From positions 6,932,052 to 6,996,051 of the forward strand of contig NC_085089.1 of NCBI RefSeq assembly GCF_963422355.1: 64,000 nt of DNA, in the 5' to 3' direction. Source of the stretch: Corticium candelabrum (Eukaryota > Porifera > Homoscleromorpha > Homosclerophorida > Plakinidae). The position numbers were made by a program, and so were the translations under genes. The notes under the pieces were generated by a model that did no database searches, was not told the origin of the DNA, and saw only the letters and a list, made by a program, of their open reading frames with translations. Shown here piece after piece: positions 26,439 to 45,025 of this stretch (position 1 is its first letter; every line of letters starts with the position of its first letter).

Positions 26439-29400
26439 ACGCGCACACACGCGTGCATGCGTAAGGAACACTCACCAAAAACAATTAGTCTCGTTCGACT
26501 GTAAATCGTTGAATTCGTACTATCTCGAACCTCACAAACATAAAATCCGGAGTCCGACTTCTCAAAATTCACAATAGTCAACGTATTGCTTCCCGATTCG
26601 GTCGTCGACACGAGTCTCTTAATCGTGACATTGTTCCTCAACCAAGTGAAGGTAACCGGAGGATACGCCGACCATGCCTTACACAGCAGGCTGTGAGATT
26701 GGCGTCGACCGATGTAAAGTCTTGATGGAGGCTTCCCGCCGTGATCGAACCATAAAGACACAGCACCGGTCGGTTCTAGCACAAGACACTCAGACGGACA
26801 ACAACAATTCACTGCTATACAATTGATTACCGAGTGTGGATACGATGGCTGTAGCATTAAAAGTCAATCCCTCCTCAAAGTCGGCTCGACACGTCCACGA
26901 TCCACTGTCTTCTCGTTTCACCGCATTGATAACCAACGATCCATTAGAGTACGCCTGAATACGACCGGAAACATCGTTGCTGTATGTACGACTTCCGTGC
27001 ATCCACGTGTACGTCACAGAAACGGGATTCAGCTGAATCTGACAATCCCACTTGAATGCGTTGAATAATCCCACGGTGACATCGTACGGCTTGTACGCAA
27101 ATAAACCTATAAGATCACAAAGACAATTACCACTCGGTCCTATTACACTGGTGACACGATTTTACTTAAAATCTCCGTTCCTGAAAATACGGATGTTGGG
27201 GGGTCATCGGAAAATTCGTGAACGTTAAGCTTCCACGTAATATTCCGAGAGCCGGCCTCGTTTGATGCAACGCACTCGTATGTCCCCGAATCTTCCTTCA
27301 TGCATGCGTCGATGAACAGCCCTCCCTCGTACTGAGTATACTTAAAAATGTGCAAACTGTTAGCCAAAAGTTCTCGTCCTTCGTACAACCATGTGACCGT
27401 TGGTTGTGGATACCCCTTAGGTGGAGAACACTCGAGACTAACACCGTCGCCATCGGGAACAGTCTTAACACCTCCACCCTTCATCAAGCCAATACCTAAA
27501 AATACATAAATTATATGTAATCACACTCGGTGACCTTGTCTCACAGTGAGCTCACGTGTAGTCGCTAGTTGAACGGTGACTGATCTCGACGTGCTGACAT
27601 CTCTGCACGTGTAGTTTCCCACCTGCCCCTTGCCCACCTTCCTAAACTCCAGAAGACCGGATGCCTGACTGACGCTGATTCTCACGCTGCTATGCACCTT
27701 CTCGTCGCCTCTGAACCACTCGACACTACTCGAGCACTCTGACATGCACTTGAACGACACCGAACGACCCTTGGTCACAAATGCACGCGTCGGACTGACA
27801 ACCAGTTGACACATAGACACAGTGGGTGTCCTGACCATATCTAAAATACAAAAGTGGGATATTTGTTATTGCTATGCCACACATGGTGTAAACAAAAATA
27901 TAGAGAAAAAATAAAAATACTAGACCCAAGAGAAAGCTGTGGCAACCCCCTCTTTCCCCCTACTAACATATCGTATTTTCATCCATTCCATATATATAAT
28001 CTGTGGAGTCTCTGCAGCTAACACTGTAGAGCAATTCTATTTCCCTTATGGAGGTGGAAAATGACAAATTCATAGCACATCCGAAAACCGAGGACACAAA
28101 GAAATGACCTCATTCCCATTCCAAGACTTCAACAATGATAACACAAAGTGATGTGTCACTTATTCTGAGCCGCTAATGGACACTGACTGAGGCAGACCAA
28201 TGGTTAGCGTGCTACAAGCCTAACAAACACATCCGACCACCGGCCGACAAAAAAATAAATAAATAAATAAATTGACCTTCTAGAACCGATATGGTAGCGG
28301 ATTTGCTGGAGCTTGATGCTGCAACACAAACATAAACTCCGGCATCCGAAACCTGCGCGTTCTTAATCCTCAATCTGTGCAGTCCCGCGCTGGGTACAAA
28401 TCGAATTCGGTTGCTGGCGACGAGTTCGTGTCCGTCCTTTTGCCATCGAACGGTCGACGTCGACAGACTGACGGGCGGGCGGCACCGAAGCGTTGCCGTC
28501 GCTCCTGGCGTTACAGTCGCATCCGACGGGTCTTCGACAAACGCAGCGGGAAGACCTAGAACAACATTTGAATAATTAGAATCGCGATGACCACGCCCGT
28601 CTCCCAGCAGAACGGCGGAAAGTCAAGTAGAAAGATACACAGAAACGCACGAGTTTGCGAGTACACTCGGCAAGTCGGCACTATCGACACGTGCCCGTCC
28701 AGGTGTTCAATGTAGCAACACTGCATCCGCCAAAGTGTCCGATCCCCATGGGTATAGTCATATGTTACATACACATTGTAGATCCCGATTCCCATGGTAT
28801 AGTCGTATGTCACATACACATCGTAGATCCCTATCCCCATGGGTATAGCCATATGTTACACACTGTACATCTACACATCCGGCAACAACAACCAGGACAC
28901 TCACTACTCGCTCACCTCTCACGAAAGTCAATCGAGCGGAATGGCTATCCACGACGCGTGTGTCGTAGCTCACTGCCGAGCAGCGATATGTTCCCGAGTC
29001 TCGGGCTCGATTGGCCGACGCAATGCGCAGTATCGCCGTCGTCTGCGAGCCGTCTGGCGAATGCGACTCGCTCGTATTGAAGACAGGATCCTGGAGGTCG
29101 AGAAACGAGTCGTTTAGCTTCCAGACGATAAGTAGAGGGGAGTCGGTCACGTCGGGGCTGCGAGCCGCTGTGCAGGAGAACTCGACGACGTCGCCTTGTC
29201 GGGCCGTCACGTTTCTTGGATGTCGTATGATCTTGTCGGGCCTCAACGTTTCACCACACGACGTCAGCGCTGAAACGAGAGAATTAGAACTAAGTTGGGA
29301 GAGGGAGACACCTCGATGGTTGTATGTACACCGCTATCATTGCACCCACGATCGGTGTTTACAATCTCTAATCGAATCGCTGCTAAGAACGAGTACCGAT

Positions 29401-29455
29401 GCATGTTTGTCTCACCTGTAAGCCATAACGCGTTCACCAAGAGCACGAGCAGCAT
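22937..29455 (-). CDS. PTK7: PTK7-like receptor pseudokinase (7 Ig domains, TM, kinase-like domain)
   Basis: Ten exons in frame, 1,062 aa: 29455-29416, 29269-28916, 28555-28277, 27840-27556, 27495-27166, 27106-26831, 26775-26476, 26076-25780, 25712-25225, 23476-22937. Exon 1 encodes a signal peptide ([13 protein letters not shown]). Exons 2-8 are all phase 1-1, and each encodes exactly one Ig domain with the Cys...Trp...Y-x-C pattern. Exon 9 has the transmembrane helix (about 730-755) and kinase N-lobe; exon 10 has the C-lobe. The kinase is degenerate: the Gly loop is GSGWYW (third Gly lost), HRD is HKD as in PTK7, and DFG is DLC; the VAIK lysine and the catalytic Asp remain. Seven Ig domains and the length match PTK7/CCK4 (about 1,070 aa), a Wnt/planar-polarity co-receptor. 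An alternative is a lineage-specific Ig receptor kinase. Exon 5/6 junction signals are weak. Confidence 0.85.
24667..25144. mobile_element. MITE in PTK7-like intron 9, AGGCCTTTTC termini
   Basis: The left end AGGCCTTTTCGCACTTGAC and the reverse complement of the right end AGGCCTTTTCACACTAGAC pair over about 19 bp. CATTCAATGG-like words follow inside both arms. A (GT)n array (24775-24849) lies within. TTA-like flanks are suggestive of PIF/Harbinger, but no clean duplication can be called. Confidence 0.55.
24773..24849. repeat. (GT)n microsatellite
   Basis: About 75 bp of GT dinucleotides inside the MITE of PTK7-like intron 9. It is non-coding. Confidence 0.95.
26113..26456. repeat. Compound (GT)n array with a duplicated unique 33-bp spacer
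   Basis: Three long GT runs in the intron between Ig6 and Ig7 exons are separated by two identical copies of a unique segment beginning GAGCTGGCATTGCTGAAATT (26173-26205 and 26307-26339, offset 134 bp). The array has therefore expanded as a higher-order unit, not only by dinucleotide slippage. The third run contains GTGC and GCAC interruptions. Confidence 0.95.
28745..28862. repeat. Tandem minisatellite, about 46-bp unit, 2.6 copies
   Basis: Units start at about 28745, 28791 and 28836. Each begins CCCATGG(G)TATAG and continues through TATGTNACATACACAT and CGTAGATCC. It lies in the intron between the Ig1 and Ig2 exons of the PTK7-like gene. Confidence 0.85.
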
Positions 29456-29704
29456 CGTCGACCGTCCGTCGTCGATGCTCGTAGTCGACTTGTGGTCGAT
29501 GAGAACAACAGACAGATGTAACTCGCGGTAGCTATATAGGCATGAATGAACCAATCACTACGATCAGAATATAATTAGGTTTACGCCCGACCAATCAGTG
29601 ACGCGAGCGACACGTGCATCGCCCCTTGGGTTGAGACCAGAGACCTCCACCTGACTCACAGCTGCTTCAGTATATCACAGGCAATATCCGCTACACTACT
29701 AAAG
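29456..29704. promoter_or_regulatory. 249-bp spacer between PTK7-like start and POLR1C stop
   Basis: This interval must hold both the 3' end of POLR1C and the PTK7-like promoter, because both genes run on the minus strand. No TATA box at the usual distance is evident. It contains GTGACGCGAGCGAC-type GC-rich words around 29,600. The frame also stays open upstream of the chosen PTK7-like ATG, so a longer N-terminus beginning at 29554 cannot be excluded. The shorter start gives a compact signal peptide and is preferred. Confidence 0.4.
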
Positions 29705-32700
29705 CTATTGCTCGTCTTCATCTGTCGTAGGTTTATCCATTTCGAACAAAAAGTTACTGCATTTCTTCTCCAGCAGCCGTATAGCTCGAGATACGATGAC
29801 TTCCGGAGGCATGGCACCCGTCGATTCGACCAAAACTGTAACACAACGAGACTGAGTTATTGTATAGGTATAGGTATGCGAATAGGGTCGCATAACGCTC
29901 GGAGCAATGCTTCACACGGCGCACGAAAGTGTTTACATGCATGCATGCGTAACGAGCGCTGTTGGCAATCACAAGCGGATCAGGTTAACACGAGGCGGGT
30001 GAGAAATGACGATAATTGGTCTCTCGAGACTACCCGAGAGGGCCAACTGGTACGAGGAAACGCGACGAGACTCACATATGAAGTGGTCGCGCACTCGATG
30101 CAGTCGCACGCAGTCCTTGAGATCCTACAAGAGTCGAATACCTTCTCACACAGTTGCGTAAATAAGCGACACCAAAGCGATGTTTACATCATGCCGTAGG
30201 ACTTCCCTGCTGCACGTGTCCAACCGCGGATTGACCACTTTAGCTCGTTTGACTCCTGAAAACGAAACTCGATGCAACAACTGGATACACACACCCAACA
30301 AACATACGCACCATTGACTTCCTCAATCTCTATTACTCCAGAAGAGAAGCACTTGGACAGTCGTTCTGCCTTGTCTCCTTCGACAATTGACGTTAACACG
30401 ATTTCTGGAAGTAGACGGTAGGAAGCGGTGCCTTGCGGACAGATATGTGAGTTTTTAATAGGATACAAAGGTCTAACAATAACACTGCCTAACAGACTGG
30501 CGAAAACTTGGCATGATCTTGTGCGATTCCCTTGAAGCAGTGAACCTTCATGTTTATTTCCTATTGAATAAATCTACTGCACAAAAAGCATCAGGTGTCC
30601 ATGCTCAGGACTACCTACCTGCCCAGGTCTCAGTTTGGCGATCAGAATGTCATCATGGACTGGTCTGATCTCGTTAGGACTGAACTAGATAAATAAATTC
30701 AACATGACTATTCAGTAAGGGAGAGGAATTTCCCAAGGCAATGTTACCATTTCAGCTTGTCTGCCAATGGGACACCATTTTAGGTCAGCAGATGTCACTA
30801 ACAAAATGTAGGTGCGTTAATTTAGATGGTTAGAAAATGTGGTAAAGCAGCAGTTGTGCACATCCTGTAAAGGTCACTAATAGGTGGACCACCTTGGCAA
30901 TACATTAGAGGCCTTACAGTGGCCTTATAGGCCAGTGGTCAAGATGGTAATTCATAAGAGAGTCAGCATGCACATTGACATGCGTAGCAGTTGGGAATTC
31001 TTGCAATTTTGCTGCATAACCACATTGTGACTGTCTCAAATGCTGAATGCATATTTAAACAGTTTGATGCGCATGCGCAGTAAAAGCAGGTAGCAATAAT
31101 AGTTCAGTCAACGTAGAGAACGAATACACGTTGATAGCATGCAAGCATTATACATTACGTACCATTAGAATGAAGATACAGATCGGTCGGATCTGTTGCC
31201 GTTTTCGAAGCTCGTGAATTCTTACTGCACTTGACATTCAAAGTAAACGCAATCATATCCTTCTCTCCACCATCTGTTGCTAAAACATTGTTAGCAAATT
31301 CAAAAATCACAATGGTTAATTAATCACCGAACTGCACCTCTGCTATTGTTTGACGGGAACTCAAACTTTTCTGGATCGGCATATATTGGAATAAGACCAA
31401 GTCTGTGAGCAAGAACCTGTACGACAGCAGCAAGTCAACAACACAAAACGACAGAATGACACAAACACACAAATTTCTCTTCAAGATACATTGGAGCCTC
31501 TAGACATGTCTTTCATACATGCTAGCTACATACATATCACATCTATCAAGGTCTGAACATGAACCCATTCCAAATTCAATTGAAAGTGCAAGAAGCAAAT
31601 TGCTGCTAGGAACTTAGTATCTAAGTATCTGATTTCGGAGAAACCTTCACTGCAGGGGCGGTGGAACAGAGGGCACAGGGGGCAATCGCCCCTCCAATAC
31701 TGGGCGCTATGTCATTCATAGACTTTGTTGTGACAAACACAGTCAAGTGCTATTAAAGTTATTTAATAGAAGATGAGGATGATTTAGTCCTGCTTTCTTG
31801 CTGGCAATGCTCAAAAGTTTAGTTTTAACCATCTCAGTGTTCTCATTCTATAAGCATGTATGTATGCAGTCAAAATGATAACAATTTGAGTTTGAATCAA
31901 CCCTAGAAAAAGCAATAAAAACAGTGCCAGTTATCAGTAGGTTTAGCATGCAGTTGCTTGGGCCATCACCCGTTTACTTCAAGATGACAAGATAATGTAT
32001 CAAGCCAAGCACGTTTCATCCTTTCCTTCCACTGATAAAACATTGCACTGCTCCCCATGCACCATTCATTCAATCATAACAATACATGAAGACACTACAA
32101 TCATGACAATGAAATTTCTCTACTAACAGTGTCCATTGCAAACTGTTATGTCATTCATTCATTCATACCCTACCCAGCTGACAAAACCAACATGTGGCTA
32201 ATAAGAATGCACTCTGTTGGGAAATTGTTTGTCAAGCATGCTAACCTAATTAAATAACATAATTCATCCCTGGGAAGTAGGGAAATGATAACAATTCATA
32301 AAAGGAAGTCTAACATGTACCAAAAATGTATTCCTATTACTACTAACCCTAAAAAGCATCCATTCCTGGGTGTTTGTTCAGTAAACATGAACCACCAAAT
32401 AAATGTGGTTTCTTCATGACAACATCCTCATTACACACAGAGTAATGCATGCAATGAAGACTGGCATATGTGCATGTTGTACACTGATAATTTGCTTGTC
32501 AAGACAAACAGGCCATCAAATCACAAGCTGTGCCTCCTCAATGTAATTAGCACCACAGCAGCTTGCACTCATTCATCATGTTGCTTACACTCCATAATCC
32601 CATTTAAGCCTCACTTTCTGACAGCACTCAACTGCAGTATGTACATTCATCACCCTATCAGATAATTAATTAAAGAGATGGAAACCCTGTCTGGCACCAA

Positions 32701-35152
32701 CACCAAAGAGATGCATTTTCCTCCCATAGAAACGGGGACCAACATAAACAATTAATAAACCCATGACCACACATAGGAAGCTAGCAAAAAATTGATTACA
32801 GACAGGCTATGGTGACTTATACCCTTTCTGGATATGACTATAAGTTGGACATTGCCCTGGTTCAAAAAAAAAACAAAAAAACATGGCACCAAATGCATAC
32901 AGAAAACTACAAACATACATTTGTACCTTCAACTATGTCTTTCTTAGTTATCATAATTACTTATTACCCACCTAAGATAACAAGTTGATGCACCTTTCTG
33001 TTAATTAATTAATTAAAACTTATTAAACATATAAACATTCATACTGAATTGAAGACAGTCGAGTGAAAAAATTACAGTGTAAACAAGAGTGTAAAAATGA
33101 ATGGCTATCTAATGTGTCAATCATCAAAGAACAAGCAGACAAGGACAAGCAGACATAGACTACAGACAAACAGACAAACAAGACAAAATAATCATTATTG
33201 GAAAGTCGCCATATGAAAGTACTGTCCCACATTGACAATTCCAGCAATGTGATACCCACCCTACTGCACTAGCCCTTCAACAACTGTGTTTGCACTATGG
33301 CCTACCGTATTTCTCCATTAAACGATGCCCTCGTTTAACCCCACAGCTGAAAGTACAGATAAAATATAAACACCGGCCTCAAATAAACGTCACATTTCAA
33401 GGAATTCCAATATATCTACCAAGATGTATTGCTCCAAGTTTGAAGGAAAGATCGGAGGCGTGTGTGAGTCAACATTTCTTTAGACTACCAGGCAGGATAC
33501 TGTTTGATCGCATTACGTCTCAAAGTGTGAAATGTGTACACCAGTATGATACGTGTTGTGCTCTTGAAAAGATATCAAACATACAGTGTGTACACGTACA
33601 CACTCCTAAAGCACAGACAGGGAGAGCCTTTAGCAAATAAACTCTGCCCTTGAATAAACGACGCCCTTGTTTAAACACTGCAGTGAAACCATAGCTAAGA
33701 ATAAATGCCACAGTGTTAAGAAATACGGTATACCAACAACATTTCGTTGTGAATAAAACAAATATCTCACCACTGTAACATAGATTGCCAGACAAAATGT
33801 CTTTTTAAATAAGTAGAACAAGTCTCCCTTTGTAACATACAACTGATGTTTGCAGTGTTAATTAACTTCAAAAAGCGTTTGAATATGCATGTCAACAATT
33901 AATTAGCTCTTCAATGCATTTCCATAACAAATCTGCAATAAACAAAATGCAGCACAAATAAAATTTCATTTTTCTACTACTACAACCAGAACCTCTTCTA
34001 CACCAACTTGAAATATAGCATTCTTTCAACTGGCATCCTTACCAATACAGTCGCGTGTCACTTATCTGACGTTCACTTATCCGACAGTTTAAGCTTGTCA
34101 CGTGGGTGATCACGTGGCTGGTCAGTTGCGTTAGTTTACGTACATGTACATCCACATGCATGTCAGTTGTTTCTTGAAACAAGTTTGAGAGTGAGTTCAA
34201 GCGTTTCTTCTCGTTGTATTCTACATTCATCTACATCTACATTCATTCTACATCTACATTTCAGTATAACTAATGTGGAAAAAATGCCGTCTAATATGAA
34301 CAACAGTTGAGTTTGTACTAGCTTCAGGTATCCAACAGGGGTCTGGTTCCAAGGGGGTCGATCCGATAAGTGACATGCGACTGTATGTAAACAACAAGCT
34401 ACAATATGTCTATATCCCTATACTAGTGGTGTAAGTAAGTTATACTCATGAAAGTAGCCACATCTTTCTGAAGTTGAGCAATTGAAGTTATGGGTTTCAA
34501 CATTTAAAGATCAGGCTTAGAAGACCCTAATGATATATTGAGTCACACAAATATCAAACCTTTATTAAACCATGATCTAAATTAACAACCACTACACAAC
34601 ATACAAATAAATAAAGTGCAAGTATACAATTGTTCATATTTCATCTGATTCGAAAGCCATCTCACCTCGTCCTGTATGACAGATGTATTGTTGAACATGT
34701 AGACTTTTTCTATTGCCATTGTTGGCACCTACACAAATCATCCATGCTAGTTGTGCGATTTTATGTACTTTCTGCTTCATTCACCTCCGCTAAAAGAATT
34801 CTTCTAAATGCGTTAGCGAGAGAGGCATCTATTCCAACCATGTCAAACTCCATTTCATTATCAGTAAGATGAATAATATTAACACGAAATTTCTACATCA
34901 AAATAATTCGTATTGATGACAATTCATTAGAGTGATTTACTATTTACCTTTTTAAATTTCTCTAGGCTCCAAGAATCATCATATCCAACGTAGTTGCCCG
35001 GATAATCTGTAGTGCTAGCCTGCAACAAGTTACAACTTAACAAGTGCATAGTTTTCTACGTCCATATATCGCATTTAATCAGTACTCACATTTTCGACGT
35101 TGTGAGATTTTAGTTCGATGCGAGTCCGAATTTCATCCATTTTTCTAGCCAT
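29705..35152 (-). CDS. POLR1C: DNA-directed RNA polymerases I and III subunit RPAC1
   Basis: Thirteen exons sum to 1,053 nt, 350 aa: 35152-35090, 35019-34948, 34892-34785, 34728-34666, 31416-31338, 31279-31163, 30797-30748, 30684-30619, 30560-30494, 30431-30312, 30255-30188, 30124-30076, 29835-29705. The protein is co-linear with animal RPAC1 (about 346 aa). It contains the alpha-type dimerisation motif ([12 protein letters not shown], then [10 protein letters not shown] and [14 protein letters not shown]), [32 protein letters not shown] and the C-terminal [17 protein letters not shown]1 pairs with POLR1D as the alpha-like assembly platform of Pol I and Pol III in the nucleus. Intron 4 (31417-34665) is 3.2 kb and carries two TIR elements; all other introns are small. 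Every junction is GT-AG and in phase. Confidence 0.95.
31654..31700. mobile_element. Single hAT-like terminus
   Basis: CAGGGGCGGTGGAACAGAGG followed by GGGGCAATCGCCCC has the CAGGGGCGG start typical of animal hAT short elements. No matching right end was found in the intron, so this is a solo terminus or a very diverged copy. Confidence 0.35.
33303..33730. mobile_element. MITE, family B (TACCGTATTTCT termini), in POLR1C intron 4
   Basis: The left end TACCGTATTTCTCCATTAA and the reverse complement of the right end TACCGTATTTCTTAACACT pair. The interior again contains CCCTCGTTTAA and AATAAACGACGCCC motifs in opposing halves, as in the element at 16261-16643. No coding capacity. Confidence 0.6.
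34048..34383. mobile_element. Tigger/pogo-type MITE, 336 bp, TA duplication
   Basis: The left terminus CAGTCGCGTGTCACTTATC and the reverse complement of the right terminus CAGTCGCATGTCACTTATC are nearly identical, with CCGAC repeated just inside. TA flanks both sides (34046-34047 and 34384-34385). CAGTCGC...ACTTATCCGAC is the terminus style of pogo/Tigger members of Tc1/mariner. No transposase frame. Located in POLR1C intron 4. Confidence 0.75.
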
Positions 35153-35429
35153 GGCTGTTTAGATACGGGCATCTACAGAAAGCCTCGCGTAGCCGGACCA
35201 TCTCCCACGTGTACTCATCTCCGGTTCAGAGAATAAACACACACATTTTCAGAGAATAGACACACACATTGATTCATACCAATTTAAATATGAATATATA
35301 TTATACTAATGTCAGTTACATAAGAAAACACATTTGCTGCAGTACATTATTCTAAATCGACAAAAAACAACTTCATTGCTGTTGGCTGTCATAATTTGAG
35401 TGTGTGTTTCTCTATTAATTAAAAATTAC
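35153..35429. promoter_or_regulatory. 277-bp spacer between POLR1C start and PEX6 stop
   Basis: This head-to-tail gap must contain the PEX6 3' end and the POLR1C promoter. The word CTCGCGTAGCCGGACCAT (about 35183-35200) closely resembles CTCGCGTAGCCAGACCAT at about 15620 in the SACS intron, so part of this spacer may be an interspersed repeat end rather than host promoter. Confidence 0.4.
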
Positions 35430-42420
<6,991 letters not shown>

Positions 42421-42518
42421 TCAAACTTGCATTTCTTTATCCAACTCTAATCTTCTTGGCCTCCAAACAAAAAACAGCAGTCTTGAGTTTCAAACACATA
42501 TCTCCGCCATTACACAGT

Positions 42519-42530
42519 TGCGCATGCGTG
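42519..42530. promoter_or_regulatory. NRF1-type palindrome upstream of PEX6
   Basis: TGCGCATGCGTG lies about 100 bp upstream of the PEX6 ATG (42420). It is one base from the NRF1 consensus YGCGCAYGCGCR, which in animals drives housekeeping and organelle-biogenesis genes from TATA-less promoters. Binding is inferred from sequence only. Confidence 0.4.
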
Positions 42531-43848
42531 ACGCTAAGACGATAGAATGTCAAGACGAGAGAAATGCTGTACGTAACTTGCAGCCCAACTTAAAGTATAG
42601 TAGTGCGGCATATGGGGAAAATTTGCCGGTTTTCTCGGTAATGGTTTGAAATCCGTCTAGTCGGGTATTTCCCTTGCTTTACGTAATTTCGATAGGGACA
42701 ACAAGCATGCAGTCTTTCTCATCGAGTATATCTAATCAATTTGCCATCCAGTATGGAAACAAGGGAAATTATTCTAGACTGTCAACTGTAGGCTATTCTC
42801 GACTCTCAATTCAATAGAGAACGGAAATGACTTCAAAGTTAAATTCTAGACTAGCTACTGTACTGATGTGATTGTTTGTCTTTCAAGTACAGACACAACT
42901 CTTCTCTACAGACTACATCATTTGTGGCAATTAGTGCTGTTTAATTAATGCAGATCTACAAGCTGATAACTGCAGTAAATTCTTTTAGAAGCCGGTACAC
43001 TTGCTGCTGGGTTCAACTTGCCCAGCATCATTGATTAGACAGGAAGAATTAAATTAGATAGGCGGCCTGACTGGGTTAGTATTCCGCTCACATGACTAGA
43101 ACAAAACATATTCTACTAAATACTCGAATTCCAGAATTTTGCATGAGATCAAGACACCTTGTGAGACCTACTCAATGTAATTTTTCAAAATTGAGTGAAA
43201 CTCACGCCAATAAATCATGAGAGTTGGACAGGTATGTGTACAATTACAATAACGTGCAATGTTTCTCATTGGAATGATGTCATGCAAGCAAAGATGAAGG
43301 CACTGCTGAAATTCACCTACAACGCTAATGGTAAATAAACGCAGTCGAGTTATGACAAAGTGAAAACAAAGCTAGAAAAAAAAGCTAGAAAAAAACTACC
43401 ACAGAATAGGCCTAGAATCAGAAGGATACACTGAAATAAGTTGTGTATTAAATAAATAAAACTAGAATACATAACTCTAAACTCAACTCATATCTAGGTA
43501 GACAACCTTTGTTGTTATATTAATTAACTAAATCAGTTATTTGGAAACCCTGGTATAACAATTTCTCCATGATCATAACATAAACTACTAAATGTGTAGA
43601 TGATATATGCATCTAAGTACAAGGACACTGAACACACCAAGCAGCACTGCTGAAACAACTGTACTGTCTGAATCTCAGCAGCTATACCCTAATGATCACT
43701 AAACTTTACCACATTGTAACAATTGTAATATACTCATAATGCTTTTAATATTGTCATGCACATAAAGGTCATAAAAATCCATTACTATAAAATGTTTGCC
43801 ATCAAAATCAATAAACTGGCCATAATTTGCTGTAATAATGTTTAAGCA
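42531..43848. other. Intergenic DNA between PEX6 promoter and CEP131 stop
   Basis: AT-rich, with no long coding frame, no TIR pair and no RNA gene recognised. It must hold the CEP131 3' UTR (adjacent to 43849) and upstream PEX6 sequence. Confidence 0.5.
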
Positions 43849-44970
43849 CTATGATTGAAGTTTTGTCAATTCTTGTCGCTGTCGTTTGAGAAGCATTTCA
43901 AAATGCTCTGATCGCTTGACAGCAGCCTGTAACCAAACATAGTATTATCATCTTAATATACATGTAAATGGTAATCATACTGTATGTATCCGAATACCCT
44001 TCTCAAATTAAGACTGTAAGTGTACTCGTGTTTGTGTATTAGCCATTAACTGTAATGATATATAAGGCAGCAGTGAGATACCTGATATTGTTCTCTCATC
44101 GATTTAATGGCTTCTTCCTTCTTAGCAAGAGCTAACTTTACTCTATGAAGTCACACAGATGTAGACTACAACAAATAAGAAACAGATTGCCATAGCGTGT
44201 ACCTATCGTGTATTTCGTTCAACTCGCTCTCCTTGTCTTTAGTTACTTGCTCCATTTCAACTTTGTGTCGAGCTTTCATCTCACTCATCTCACTTTTCAT
44301 GCGTTTGCTTTCTTCCTCAGTAGCTACCAAGCTAAGGCCACATAATGACAATCAACAGACTCCAGTAGGATCATAGACTTCAACCCAAATTACTATTTTT
44401 ATACAAGTATTTCAAGTAATCAATAAACAATATTAGTAGACAAACAGGCAATGAAGGTATCAATCAAATGGATAGAAAACAATGTAATGCAGTTAAGCAA
44501 GTATAGTACTCGACTTAGCCCAGCTAACAAGAATAATAGTGAAGGTTTACTTACATCAAGGTAAAACAACACTTGCCGTGCATCATCTATACAAGTGCAG
44601 ACTGATATGTGCATACAGTGGTTGTCATCTATGAATGCAGTATATGCAGCTTGTGGCTTTGACTGCACGGGATAAATTAACTAAAATGGGTAAGCAAGAC
44701 TATGTGTAGTCTACAAGTTTTCAGCCCACATCTTATTCTAAAACAAACTTTTACCTTTGGTCAGAAAAATACGTGCAATGGTCATAGGAAAAGCATCACA
44801 AAAATGACAGTCAGAATTTGTAGTCGCTGTTTCTACTATCACATATGTACTCATTTAAGATACGCTGGCCAACATTATGACACATGTAGCATACCAAAAA
44901 TTTTAATTGGAGAAACTAAAGCACATGTGTGCAAGCATGCATAAAGCACATGTGTGCAAGCATGAACACA

Positions 44971-45025
<55 letters not shown>

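Noticed and set aside
26776..26830. Apparent frameshift between Ig5 and Ig6 of the PTK7-like gene
   Set aside because: A 55-nt intron (CTCG|GTAATC to GTGCTAG) restores the frame at phase 1, like every other Ig boundary in this gene.
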